Part shown: in pieces, positions 8,318 to 16,993 of the stretch
Layout of the letters: each line of letters opens with the position of its first letter
How positions within the stretch are numbered: position 1 is the first letter of the stretch
NCBI GenBank assembly: GCA_024235715.1
Contig: JACKLW010000006.1
Coordinates: 248,001 to 312,000, forward strand
Direction of reading: 5' to 3'
Length of the DNA: 64,000 nt
Origin: Accumulibacter sp.
Lineage (GTDB): Bacteria; Pseudomonadota; Gammaproteobacteria; Burkholderiales; Rhodocyclaceae
Notes under the pieces: model-generated
Told to the model about the DNA's origin: nothing
The model's database searches: none
The model's input: the letters and a program-made list of their open reading frames with translations, nothing else
Program-made: the position numbers and the translations under genes

Positions 8318-9298
8318 ATGTTCTCCTGGAAGAAGCTTGGCAATATCTTCAATCCGACCCTGAGCCGGCCCAGGGCGTGGATGAACGAGTTCGCACAGTG
8401 TCCGACGCCTTTCATCCTCAACGACCAGGTGCTCCGCGTGTACGTCGCCTGCCGGCCGCAGCGCGGAACGGACCTCCAGTACGTCTCGTATCCCGGCTAC
8501 GTTGATCTGGCGCGTGCCGATCTGTCGCGTGTCGAGGGCGTTTCCGCGACGCCGCTTATGCCACTTGGCAATCCCGGCGCTTTCGACGAGTTCGGGATCA
8601 TGCCGAGCAGCATTGTGAAGAAGGGCGATGATGTGTGCGCCTATTACTCGGGCTGGACGCGGATGCGGTCGGTTCCCTACACCTTGGCCATCGGCATGGC
8701 GGTCAGCCGCGATGGGGGAACGACGTTCACCAAAGCCGGCGAAGGCCCCGTTCTCGGCTTGAGCCTGAGCGAACCCTACTTCGTCACCGGTCCCGTCGTG
8801 CGCCTGATCGGCGAGCAATGGCATATGTGGTACCTGACGGGGAGGAAGTGGTTGTTCGAGGACGGAAAACACGAACCGGTGTACCAGATCGCGCGCGCCA
8901 CGTCGAGCGACGGGATAAGGTGGACTCGCGACGGCCTGCCGGTCATCCCGACGCTGGCGGAAGATGAGTGCCAGGATATCTTCTCGCCATTCTTTCTGGG
9001 CGGCAAATGGCATGCAATCTTCGCATGGCGCAGACCTTCGGCGGCCGCCGGAAACTATCGTCTGGGCTATGCGTCGTCCGACGATCTGGAGAACTGGGTT
9101 CGTGACGACTCGCAGGTGGGGATTGAGCTTTCCGAGACGGGATGGGATTCCCGGATGATGTGTTACCCGCAGGTGATCGAAGTGGATGGCCGCGTGCTGA
9201 TGTTCTACTGCGGCAACGACTTCGGTCGTGAGGGTTTCGGTATCGCCGAGCTAAGCACGTATTCGGAAGTGCCGCGGCAAGCGGGTCTCGGACGGTGA
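8318..9298 (+). CDS. Five-bladed beta-propeller, glycosidase-like protein (copy 1)
   Basis: A 326-residue protein without signal peptide. The repeated pattern of SRDGGTTFTKAGEGPVL, SSDGIRWTRDG and SSDDLENWVRDD, each followed by short beta-rich stretches, is that of the five-bladed propellers of the GH43/GH32/GH130 superfamily. Homologues of this size occur in polysaccharide gene clusters with no assigned activity. A paralogue lies at 10360-11352 on the other strand: both share the opening (KKLGNIFNPT / RKLGKIFDPT) and closing (CYPQVIEVDGR / CYPHVFELDGR) blocks. Its start has GGGG(T)G upstream and lies four bases after the NeuD-like gene. A cytoplasmic role on an intermediate, or glycan binding, is more likely than secretion. 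Confidence 0.68.
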   Translation: MFSWKKLGNIFNPTLSRPRAWMNEFAQCPTPFILNDQVLRVYVACRPQRGTDLQYVSYPGYVDLARADLSRVEGVSATPLMPLGNPGAFDEFGIMPSSIVKKGDDVCAYYSGWTRMRSVPYTLAIGMAVSRDGGTTFTKAGEGPVLGLSLSEPYFVTGPVVRLIGEQWHMWYLTGRKWLFEDGKHEPVYQIARATSSDGIRWTRDGLPVIPTLAEDECQDIFSPFFLGGKWHAIFAWRRPSAAAGNYRLGYASSDDLENWVRDDSQVGIELSETGWDSRMMCYPQVIEVDGRVLMFYCGNDFGREGFGIAELSTYSEVPRQAGLGR

Positions 9299-10401
9299 GG
9301 GTGATCGAGCGCATCGTCGCGGAGGAAAACGGGCAGCGCGCCCTGCTGACCCGGCTCCGCGATTCCGGAGAGCCAGTGGTCATCTACGGGGCCGGCGTTT
9401 ACGCCTATGTCCTGAAACGCTTCCTGGCAGCCAATGGAATCCCGGTCGCGGCGGTGATGGTGGACCCCGCCCATCGCTCGGATGACCACTTGTTGGATTC
9501 GACAGTGAGCACGACGGAAGAAGTCGCCGCCCGCCTGCGCGACTGCCATGTGATCGTGGGCATCGTGAACTACCCGGCATTCGTCACCAGAGCGGTCAAG
9601 CTGGGCGCGCGGGAAGTCCACGTGGTCGACGTTCCGGATTACCTGAACATGCCCGCAGCGTTCATGGATCGGGCGTTCGTGGAGGAAAACGGCGAGCAGT
9701 TCGACCAAGCCGCCGGATTGTTCGCCGATGAACTGTCCAGAGAAACCTATATCGCGGCGATCAACACCAAGATCAACGAGAATCTGGCCTACATCAGGCC
9801 TTACGTTCGCCTCGACAGGCTTTATTTTCCTGCGGCGGAGGTTCCTCTGCGGAAAGACGAGGTGTTGCTCGATGTCGGTGGGTTTACCGGTGATACCGTT
9901 CGCGAGTTTCACGAAATCAGCCACGGTCGCTACGCGCGCATAATATCGCTTGAGCCTGGCGAGGAAAACTTCGCAAAGCTGAAGTCGACGATCGACACCC
10001 TGTGTCTTTCCCGGGTCGTTGCCCTCAGGGTCGGTGCCTGGGACGAAAAAGCGACGCTCCGGTTTGCAACCAAGGATATGCACATCGACAACCAGATCTC
10101 GAAAGACGGTGTCGGACAGATCGAGGTGGACACCATCGATTCGATTCTCGGCAAGCTCGAAAGCAAGGTGACCCTGATGAAGCTGGACATCAACGGTGCC
10201 GAGTATCGAGCCATTTGCGGCGCGCGTGCCACCATACAGACGCATCTGCCTAAAGTTGTGCTCAGGCTGCATACGAAAGAGGACTTCTTTCGCCTGCCGA
10301 TCCTGCTGAAGGAACTGGCTCCCGATATGAAGCTGTATCTCAGACAGCGCAACTTCATGTCAATGATGCTGGTCCTGTATGGTGTCTTCCATTCCGTCTA
10401 G
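9295..10401 (+). CDS. FkbM-family methyltransferase with an N-terminal Rossmann-like extension
   Basis: This 368-residue protein starts with GTG in a GTGA overlap with the propeller gene. The C-terminal part is an FkbM methyltransferase: DVGGFTGDTVREF for SAM binding, IISLEPGEENFAKL, VDTIDSIL, and KLDINGAEYRAICGA. The first 120 residues (VVIYGAGVYAYVLKRFLAANG and later VIVGIVNYPAF) form a separate small Rossmann-like domain of the kind often seen in front of FkbM domains in surface-polysaccharide loci. FkbM enzymes O-methylate sugars or polyketides. Its last 42 bases overlap the end of the convergent second propeller gene. Sugar methylation of the flagellin glycan is inferred from context. 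Confidence 0.8.
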   Translation: MRVIERIVAEENGQRALLTRLRDSGEPVVIYGAGVYAYVLKRFLAANGIPVAAVMVDPAHRSDDHLLDSTVSTTEEVAARLRDCHVIVGIVNYPAFVTRAVKLGAREVHVVDVPDYLNMPAAFMDRAFVEENGEQFDQAAGLFADELSRETYIAAINTKINENLAYIRPYVRLDRLYFPAAEVPLRKDEVLLDVGGFTGDTVREFHEISHGRYARIISLEPGEENFAKLKSTIDTLCLSRVVALRVGAWDEKATLRFATKDMHIDNQISKDGVGQIEVDTIDSILGKLESKVTLMKLDINGAEYRAICGARATIQTHLPKVVLRLHTKEDFFRLPILLKELAPDMKLYLRQRNFMSMMLVLYGVFHSV

Positions 10402-11352
10402 AATCGCCAGTCCGAAGCCGTGGCGGCCGAACTCGTTGCCGTTGTACAGCATGTAGATCCGGCCATCGAGTTCGAACACGTGTGGATAGCACTGCATTTC
10501 CGAATCCCAGTCGTTCTCGCTGCGATCGAAGCGGATCTGTTCATCGTCCCGCGTCCAGACCACGAGGTCATCGGAGTGCGCGTGGCCGATGCGGTAGCCT
10601 CTGTCTCTGTTGTCCCGGAAGTCGTGTGCTTGACGATAACAGAAGAACATGTGCTGTCGTCCCGCAATGCTCGTCGTTGTGGGCAGGGCCTGGCACTCAT
10701 CGGCGCCGAGGCGTGCAGGGATGACCTTCTTCCCTTCCTCCTTGAGCCAGTGTATCCCGTCACTCGAAACGGCGTGCCCGATCCTGTAGATGCGCTCCAG
10801 AGGCGTTCCAGCCGCAAGTCGCTTCCAGCCGGCACCAAAGATGTACCACATGTGAAACATGTCGTGATGCACCTGGACGAACGGGTCGGCAATCAGGCAT
10901 GGCTCGCGCAGCGATGCGGAAAGAACTGGCCCATCACCCAGTCGCTGGAAGGTGAAGCCGCCGTCGCGGCTTATGGCGAGGCCGATCGAACTGTCCACGG
11001 GAACGGACATTCGTCTATTTACGCCACTGGTGTAGCCGTAAATCAGATCGCCGTGGCGAAGGACATTCATCGGAAAGATCCCGTGCTCGTCAAAGCATCC
11101 GGTCTTCCCGAGTTCGATGACCGTATGCCGCGATACCGCAATCACCTCGCGAAAGTCCTTTCGCATATCGACGAAGGCAATATGGCTCAGGTACTCTCCG
11201 CCGTGCGCATCACGGGAGCGGGTGGAGAAATAGATTCGTACGAAGTCGTCGAAGACGAGCGCCTGCGGTGACTGGGCGAACTCGCTGCAGCCAGCGGGCA
11301 GCCTGTATTGTGTCGGGTCGAAGATCTTCCCGAGTTTGCGCCAGTGTGTCAT
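10360..11352 (-). CDS. Five-bladed beta-propeller, glycosidase-like protein (copy 2)
   Basis: A 330-residue paralogue of the protein at 8318. Blade motifs include SRDGGFTFQRLGDGPVL, SSDGIHWLKEEGK and SDDLVVWTRDDEQ; the end has GRHGFGLAIL where copy 1 has GREGFGIAEL. The two copies lie on opposite strands with the FkbM gene between them, so they are not a simple tandem duplication. GAGG lies about five bases before the ATG. The gene follows wbqC on the minus strand after a 66-base gap. No signal peptide is visible. A pair of different propellers may act on two different sugars of one glycan, but no activity can be read from the sequence. Confidence 0.68.
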   Translation of the reverse strand: MTHWRKLGKIFDPTQYRLPAGCSEFAQSPQALVFDDFVRIYFSTRSRDAHGGEYLSHIAFVDMRKDFREVIAVSRHTVIELGKTGCFDEHGIFPMNVLRHGDLIYGYTSGVNRRMSVPVDSSIGLAISRDGGFTFQRLGDGPVLSASLREPCLIADPFVQVHHDMFHMWYIFGAGWKRLAAGTPLERIYRIGHAVSSDGIHWLKEEGKKVIPARLGADECQALPTTTSIAGRQHMFFCYRQAHDFRDNRDRGYRIGHAHSDDLVVWTRDDEQIRFDRSENDWDSEMQCYPHVFELDGRIYMLYNGNEFGRHGFGLAILDGMEDTIQDQHH

Positions 11353-11418
11353 GCGGCCTCAATTTTCGCGGCTGTCGACGAACAGGAATGGTTCATCGCG
11401 GCAGCCTGCCTCCGGTCC

Positions 11419-12120
11419 TCACAGCACTTCGTGGTTCGAGTTCAGGAAATGGCCGATCTTGCGTACGCTATTGAACATCATGACGTCGATGATCGAAAGG
11501 GAAGGGACGAATGGCTTGTCCATTTGCGGGTAGAGGCAGGGGAGCGTTCTCAGGAACTGCAGCTGGATGTTCCTGAGCATGAAATCTTCCCGGGAGTAAA
11601 GGGTCACGCCGCCGATTGGATTGATGTAGTGGCTGGCGGCAGCGTGCTCGCAAATCGCCAGAACCTTGTCTTGTCCTCGGAGCGCGTGGTCGATCGGGAT
11701 GGCCGACGATGTCGCGAAATCGGTGTCGACCTGCAGGTACTCGCAGACGCTGATGATCGAGTGGTACAGGAAGCGAAACAGATTGTCGTCGTCATGCCGC
11801 AGAACCGTCTCGACGATCGGGAAGGCTTCAGCGAAATACGGTGCGCGGCGGTAAGCGTCCGAGATCTGATTGAGCAGTCTTTCTCTCCGGAAGTCGGCAG
11901 CCAGTCGCCGGTCGCGGATATCGAGAAAGTCCGAGTCCTTCTTCAAGGGGATGGAAATCAAGGCTTCCTTCCCCTGTCGCAGAATGCGATTTCTGTTGAT
12001 CCAGCCCTTCTTGGAATACTGGATATTGTCGTAGATCACGAAGGTGTCGACCGCCCTGATCAGTTGAAAATAACCAATGTAGGGGAAAAAATAGGGCTGC
12101 ATGATCGCCAGTTTTTTCAT
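11419..12120 (-). CDS. WbqC family protein
   Basis: A 233-residue protein with the WbqC-family opening AIMQPYFFPYIGYFQLI followed by DTFVIYDNIQYSKKGWINRN and a conserved IPLKK segment. WbqC proteins are found in O-antigen and other glycan loci, commonly next to DegT-type aminotransferase genes, and are thought to modify the amino sugar; the chemistry is not something I can state. Codon usage is visibly more AT-rich than in the flanking flagellar genes, which fits horizontal acquisition of the island core. It lies between the OGT-like gene (upstream on the same strand) and propeller copy 2 (downstream). Confidence 0.85.
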   Translation of the reverse strand: MKKLAIMQPYFFPYIGYFQLIRAVDTFVIYDNIQYSKKGWINRNRILRQGKEALISIPLKKDSDFLDIRDRRLAADFRRERLLNQISDAYRRAPYFAEAFPIVETVLRHDDDNLFRFLYHSIISVCEYLQVDTDFATSSAIPIDHALRGQDKVLAICEHAAASHYINPIGGVTLYSREDFMLRNIQLQFLRTLPCLYPQMDKPFVPSLSIIDVMMFNSVRKIGHFLNSNHEVL

Positions 12121-12204
12121 CGCGGGCTGATCCCTGCAGCCGCTACAGGCACGCGTTTTTCGGCAACGGATCAGTGCTGCCGTGATGCCTGTCTTCCGGC
12201 GTGC

Positions 12205-15156
12205 TCATGGCTCCGCCGAGGCTGCTCGATCTGGCAAGTCCTGCGCGCGCACTTCAAACGCCGCCGCTGGCAACTGCTTGCACCATCGCTGCCACATGAT
12301 GCGCAGGGCCCGCGACAGTCCGTTCGCGACCAGCTCTGGCTGACCCATGCCGGACTGCTGCAAGCGCGCGCGCAGCTCGGTTCGCAGCGTGGCCAGGCGT
12401 GTGAGCTCGTTCGACCACGATACGCCTCGGGCGACGAATTCTGCGGGCGTGTGAGTGACGAACTCTTCGAGTGCGACATGGCCGAGGATCGCGGCGCCCG
12501 ATCGACCGGGAACCGTCTCGCCGACGAGTGTCAGCGTTGGGACACCCATCCACAAGGCGTTCAGCGTCGTCGTGCCGCCGGTATACGGAAAGGTATCCAG
12601 GCAAATGTCCACCTGTTGATGCAGTTGCAGATAGGTTTGCACCTCACAGCGCAGATGCAGGCTCAAGCGGTCTCGGCTGATGCCGTGGCGCGCAAACTCG
12701 TCGATCAATTGCTGGCAGGCCGGGTCAGGTCGCATGGAGCCGAGCAGCATTCGCGAGCCGGGCAGGGCTCTCAGAAGTTCCGACCACAGGGCGATGACCG
12801 AGGCACTGATCTTGGTCGGGCGGTTGAAGCTGCCAAAGGTGAGCTGTCCCTGAGCGAGAGCCGGCAGGGCGTTGACCGGCGGTGCATCGGCGAATGGCTG
12901 GAAGGGCGCGCCGACCGGAATGCGGGCGATCTTCTCGGTGAACTGTTCGTCGAACTTGCCAACCGGCAAGAAGAAGCGATCGGCGAGATAGTAGTCCATG
13001 GCGTGCAGGCCGGTGGTCCCCGGGTAGCCCATCCAGCTCGCCTGCAAGGGAGCGGGCTTGTGAGCAAACGTCAGTAGTCGATGGTGGCCGGTATGGCCGC
13101 TCAGGTCGATCAGGATGTCGATGCCATCGGCGCGGATCGTTTCCGCGAGTGCGGCGTCGGAAGTCCCTGCGACGGCGTGCCAGTGCGCGACGAGCTTGCG
13201 CAGTCGCTGCGTTACTTCGTCTTCCGTGGCGTAGGTCGAGTAGGCGTGTATTGACAGCTGTCGGTCTGTTGCCAGTTCTGCCAGCACCGGTTCGATGAAG
13301 CTGGCCACGGCGTGATTGCGGAAGTCGGCCGAAACAAGGCCGACGCGCAGGCAGCGGTCGGGATCTGTGGAATTGTCATGCGGCGCCCAGTGGCTCAGCA
13401 GTGGCGTTTCAAACTGCTCGGCGAAACGACGGTGTTCGGCAAACAGTGTGCGCGCGTCGACCTTTTCGTTGTGCGTGAGACAGAAGAGGAGATTGCTATG
13501 TGCCAGGGGGTAGTCGGGGTCCAGTGCCAGCGCGTGCCGATAGGCTTGCTCGGCTTCGGCGTAGCGAGCCAGTTCGGCGAGGGTGACGGCCAGATTCAGG
13601 TAGGCGCTGGCGAGTTCGGGTCTGAGTTCCAACGCGCGGCGGTAGCTCGCTTCGGCTTCGCTGTGCCGTTCCTGGTCGCGCAGGATATTGCCGAGGTTGT
13701 AGTGCCCTTCGGCGAGAGCGGGCGTCGTCAGCAAGGCACGGCGCAAAGTGCTTTCGGCCTCGCTGTCCCGTCCTCCCCGCGCTCGCAGCGTCGCACTCAA
13801 AGCGACCAGCGCTTCGGCGAAGTCCGGACGGCACGCCAACGCCCGCCGCAGATGGCTTTCGGCCTCGGCGAACCGGCCTTGTTCGGCGAGTGCTGAACCG
13901 AGGGCGAGCAGCGCTTCGGGAAAGTGCGCCTTCAAGTCCAGCGCATTGCGCCAGGCGATCTCGGCTTCGCTGCCTCGGCCGAGGTCGCCGAGCGTAGTGC
14001 CCAGGTTGTAGAGCGCCTCGGCGAAGTCCGGGCGGCATTCGAGCGCCCGACGCAAGGCACTCTCCGCTTCCCCCGGTCTGTCCAGTCCTCTCAGGGTATC
14101 GCCAAGGTTGTTGTGTGCCTCGGCCAGATCCGGTGCCAGCTCCAGCGTGCGCCGGTAGGCGACTTCAGCTTCGGCCAGGCGGCCCTGGTTCATGAGGACG
14201 TTGCCGAGGTTGAAATGTGCCGAGGCAAAGTCGGGTTTCAGAGCCGCCGCGCGGCGATAGCTGGCTTCAGCTTCTTTGGGCCGTCCCTGGGAGCAGAGGA
14301 CATTGCCGAGGTTGTAGTGGGCTTCCGCGAAATCGGGCCTGATGCGCAGGGCTTTCCGCTGACAGGTTTCCGCCGCCGCGAGTTCACCTCGATCCACGAG
14401 GATCAGGCCAAGGTTGCTCTGCACCTGTTCGTCGCGTGGCAGCAGCCGAGAGGCGTGCCGCATCGCCGGTAGCGCTTCATCATCGCACCCCTGCGCCTTG
14501 AGCAGCGTTGCCAGCACTTTCCAGGCAAATCCATGGCGCGGAAAGCGCTCGGTCAGCGCGCGTGCGACGCTCTCGCCCTCACTGTAGCGCCCGGCGGTGA
14601 ACAGGGCCACCAGGGCGCGCTCTTCCTCGGCGGATGGTTTGCCGCTGTGCGCAGGCGGGACCTTCGCTGCAGCGCGCTTGCTTGCCTTGGGCTGCCGCGG
14701 CTCGCTGTGTTGCGGCGTCAGCTTGACCGGTTCTTCCTGGGCCAGGCGCAGTGCCAGGGCGTCCACGGCTTCCCCTTCCAGGCCATGCTGCCGGCCCAGT
14801 TCGAGCACCTGCCGTGCGGTCTCCGCCTGGCCTGCCAGCAGCAGTGCTTCCAGATAGCTCAGCCAGTATTGCCGCGACGCCGGGCTGGCTTCGAGCGCGG
14901 CGACGAGGTGCGGCAGGGCGGCGGCAGGCTGCTGCCGCTGGACCTCCAGAAGACCCAGGTGGTGGTTCGCCTCCGGATGATCTGCTTGCGCCTGCAGGAT
15001 TGCCCGATAGAGCTGCTCAGCCGCGGCGAGCTGGCCGGCGCGGTGACATGCCAGCGCTTTTGCCAGCGCCTGGGAAAGCACCTCGTCGAGCGTCGGCGGG
15101 TGTTCGGCCGCTGCTGTGCCGCTTTCCTGCGACGAATCATTCGCTGATTCGGACAT
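12205..15156 (-). CDS. TPR-containing O-GlcNAc-transferase-type glycosyltransferase (GT41)
   Basis: This 983-residue protein couples a long TPR solenoid to a GT41 catalytic region. About ten consecutive 34-residue TPRs with the pattern RPDFAEALYNLG...EAE...YRRAL occupy roughly residues 240-590, with two or three weaker ones before. The catalytic half has LRVGLVSADFRNHAVA, DLSGHTGHHRL, a lysine-containing FGSFNRPTKISASVI and DTFPYTGGTTTLNALWMGVPTLTL, the nucleotide-sugar loop. Bacterial GT41 enzymes glycosylate Ser/Thr of cytoplasmic proteins, flagellins among them. It lies next to fliK-fliC and its ATG overlaps the fliK stop by 20 bases, so flagellin is the best-supported target. AGGAAG precedes this ATG; an in-frame ATG at 15183 is less likely. 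Confidence 0.87.
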   Translation of the reverse strand: MSESANDSSQESGTAAAEHPPTLDEVLSQALAKALACHRAGQLAAAEQLYRAILQAQADHPEANHHLGLLEVQRQQPAAALPHLVAALEASPASRQYWLSYLEALLLAGQAETARQVLELGRQHGLEGEAVDALALRLAQEEPVKLTPQHSEPRQPKASKRAAAKVPPAHSGKPSAEEERALVALFTAGRYSEGESVARALTERFPRHGFAWKVLATLLKAQGCDDEALPAMRHASRLLPRDEQVQSNLGLILVDRGELAAAETCQRKALRIRPDFAEAHYNLGNVLCSQGRPKEAEASYRRAAALKPDFASAHFNLGNVLMNQGRLAEAEVAYRRTLELAPDLAEAHNNLGDTLRGLDRPGEAESALRRALECRPDFAEALYNLGTTLGDLGRGSEAEIAWRNALDLKAHFPEALLALGSALAEQGRFAEAESHLRRALACRPDFAEALVALSATLRARGGRDSEAESTLRRALLTTPALAEGHYNLGNILRDQERHSEAEASYRRALELRPELASAYLNLAVTLAELARYAEAEQAYRHALALDPDYPLAHSNLLFCLTHNEKVDARTLFAEHRRFAEQFETPLLSHWAPHDNSTDPDRCLRVGLVSADFRNHAVASFIEPVLAELATDRQLSIHAYSTYATEDEVTQRLRKLVAHWHAVAGTSDAALAETIRADGIDILIDLSGHTGHHRLLTFAHKPAPLQASWMGYPGTTGLHAMDYYLADRFFLPVGKFDEQFTEKIARIPVGAPFQPFADAPPVNALPALAQGQLTFGSFNRPTKISASVIALWSELLRALPGSRMLLGSMRPDPACQQLIDEFARHGISRDRLSLHLRCEVQTYLQLHQQVDICLDTFPYTGGTTTLNALWMGVPTLTLVGETVPGRSGAAILGHVALEEFVTHTPAEFVARGVSWSNELTRLATLRTELRARLQQSGMGQPELVANGLSRALRIMWQRWCKQLPAAAFEVRAQDLPDRAASAEP

Positions 15157-16288
15157 CGGTCTGGTCTTCCTGTGGGGCAGCAATGCCGAGTGACGTGAGG
15201 TCGAGGCCTGCGTTCTCCAGCTGGCTACGCAGGGTGGCCGTCTCGGTCCTCAAGAGCAGCCGCGTTGCCGCATCACTGGCGGTCATGGTCAGCGTCAGCT
15301 GCTGTCCATCGATGAGCAGTCGGGCGTCGACCTCGCCAAGTCTGGGAAGGACCAGACGAAGTCGCGTCTGCCACTTCTCGCCAGCATCATTATCGTCGCT
15401 TTCGCTGCCCTTGCCCTGCTTTTCGATTTCCCACTGGATTTGCTGACCGGGCCAGAGCTGTCCCTGCCAGGAAAAATTCTGGGTGGCGAAAGCTTCGAGT
15501 TGCTGCTGGACGAGCGCCTGGGTCTGCGCTGCGACTGGCTGGGCAACTTGCCCGGGCGCGGCCGCTTGAGCCGATTGGGCGACTCCCGCCTTGCTTGCTG
15601 CTTCGTTGCCGGTGTTTTGTGCCAGGGCGCCATCGGTGGCAGCGCGGGCCATGGTCGTTGCCGCGTTGCTGGCCGCGGGAGCATGTGCGGCGGTTGTCGC
15701 TGGCGCCAGCTTCCCTTGCGGCTCCTGCTGCAGCTGCACCTTGCTGTAGCGACCCTCGACCCATTCCGCCTGATGCGCTTCGTAAAACATGCCGCTCTGG
15801 ACGATCGCCTGCTTGAGTAGAGGTACCAGCGCCTGTGCGCTGCTCAGCGGGGCGGCCGCGATTGGCAGATTGCCGTTCAGCGGCAGAGGCGGTGCGCTCC
15901 CTTTGCCACCCTGCGTACTTGCCAGGAGGTTGCTGATCAGTTGCCCGGTTCGGCTCAAGCTGGTGGCGGCTGCTTCGCTGCCCGCCTTGCCACCTTCCGA
16001 CGTCGTCCGGGCAACCACGGCGAGAGTAAGCTTGCCGTTGCTCTCGGCGACCTCGAGTTCGATCACGTCACCGCTCTTGGCCGCGAAAGGCAGGGCGAGG
16101 GTCACGTTGCGCTGATTGATCAGCGCGCGGTAGGTGCCGTTGGGCATCAGCGACTGGATCTCGGCCAGCAACCGCTGTCCGGCGAACAGTCCGGGCAGCT
16201 TGTCGGCAATTTCCTGCGCCGGCGGAGCCGGCCGCAGGGCGAGGTCGGCCGATGGCTGGATGCGGGTGGCGACTTCCGGGCGGATCAT
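15137..16288 (-). CDS. fliK: Flagellar hook-length control protein FliK
   Basis: A 383-residue protein with the FliK plan: an N-terminal structured part, a low-complexity Ala/Gln-rich middle (around AAPGQVAQPVAAQTQAL), and a C-terminal hook-length domain. That domain has WPGQQIQWEIEKQG, the beta-rich LRLVLPRLGEVDARLLIDG and the helical end RLLLRTETATLRSQLENAG. FliK is secreted during hook assembly, measures hook length and signals the export switch through FlhB. It lies four bases after fliT in the filament-gene series. The usual neighbour, the fhlB-like gene, is displaced to 704-1021. Assigned from C-domain pattern and synteny. Confidence 0.85.
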   Translation of the reverse strand: MIRPEVATRIQPSADLALRPAPPAQEIADKLPGLFAGQRLLAEIQSLMPNGTYRALINQRNVTLALPFAAKSGDVIELEVAESNGKLTLAVVARTTSEGGKAGSEAAATSLSRTGQLISNLLASTQGGKGSAPPLPLNGNLPIAAAPLSSAQALVPLLKQAIVQSGMFYEAHQAEWVEGRYSKVQLQQEPQGKLAPATTAAHAPAASNAATTMARAATDGALAQNTGNEAASKAGVAQSAQAAAPGQVAQPVAAQTQALVQQQLEAFATQNFSWQGQLWPGQQIQWEIEKQGKGSESDDNDAGEKWQTRLRLVLPRLGEVDARLLIDGQQLTLTMTASDAATRLLLRTETATLRSQLENAGLDLTSLGIAAPQEDQTDVRISE

Positions 16289-16292
16289 CTTG

Positions 16293-16583
16293 TCAGGTGT
16301 CTGGTCGCGCTTCGCGCAGGACGACCCTGAGTTCGTTCATGCGCGTGGCGATCAGTGGCAGGATACGCGCGTCGCAGTGCAGGCAGGCTTCGATCAGTTG
16401 GCGCGCACGCGCCTGCTCGGCAATCGATAGCCGGGCGCTGGCAGCATCGGGCAGGCTCTCGGCCAGTGCCCGCCGCTCGGTTTCACGACTGGCGAGCTGT
16501 TCCCAGTTCTGATTCTGTGCCGCAGCAAGCATCGCCTCGGAGGCCGCGAGCAGTCGTTCGAGCGCCTGCAGCGACGCACTCAT
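16293..16583 (-). CDS. fliT: FliT-like flagellar export chaperone
   Basis: A 96-residue, mostly helical protein with little sequence conservation, typical of FliT. Position makes the call: it overlaps fliS by four bases (ATGA) and is followed by fliK. FliT binds FliD (the filament cap) as export chaperone and in enterics also inhibits FlhDC. The pattern of helices with heptad-like leucines (ALERLLAASEAML, EQARARQLIEACL) fits. Because conservation is low, another small flagellar chaperone cannot be excluded from sequence alone. Confidence 0.7.
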   Translation of the reverse strand: MSASLQALERLLAASEAMLAAAQNQNWEQLASRETERRALAESLPDAASARLSIAEQARARQLIEACLHCDARILPLIATRMNELRVVLREARPDT

Positions 16584-16993
16584 GCGACCGCTTGTTGTTC
16601 CGCATTCGGCGAAATTTGTCGCCAGGCACCATGCACTTCCTCGAGCAAGGCGGAGACCTCTTCCAGTGCCTGCAGGTCGTTTTCCAGATTGGCGCGCAGC
16701 AGGCGCAACACGAGGTAGTCGTACAGTGCGTCGAGGCGTTCGGCCAGTTCGCCACCCAGTTCCAGATCGAGGCTCACCTTGAGTCCATTGCCGATGATGT
16801 CGATGGCCTTGGAAATGGCTTCGCCCCTGGCGGCAATCCGGTCCTGTTGCATGGCTGCGCGGGCATTGCCGATTGCCGCCTGGGCGCCAGAGAACAGCAG
16901 CAGAATCAAGCGGTGTGGGTCGGCCACCTCGATGGCTGCGTCGATACCCACCTTCTGATAGGCTGAAATCGCGATGCGTGCGTTGCCGAACAT
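16580..16993 (-). CDS. fliS: Flagellin export chaperone FliS
   Basis: A 137-residue protein with the FliS signature: AISAYQKVGIDAAIEVADPHRLILLLFSG near the N-terminus and the helix around RLDALYDYLVLRLLRANLEND. FliS binds the disordered C-terminus of FliC, prevents premature polymerisation and delivers it to FlhA. It abuts fliD with no intervening base and overlaps fliT by four bases, so fliD-fliS-fliT are read together. If flagellin is glycosylated in the cytoplasm, FliS would have to bind the modified form. Confidence 0.93.
   Translation of the reverse strand: MFGNARIAISAYQKVGIDAAIEVADPHRLILLLFSGAQAAIGNARAAMQQDRIAARGEAISKAIDIIGNGLKVSLDLELGGELAERLDALYDYLVLRLLRANLENDLQALEEVSALLEEVHGAWRQISPNAEQQAVA

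Noticed and set aside
11308-13077. Plus-strand open frame of 589 codons
   Set aside because: Antisense to wbqC and the GT41 gene, whose frames carry clear family motifs; the antisense product has none.
13500-14500. Regularly spaced DNA repeats resembling a CRISPR array
   Set aside because: The roughly 102-base periodicity is the coding of consecutive 34-residue TPRs; there are no short identical repeats with unique spacers.
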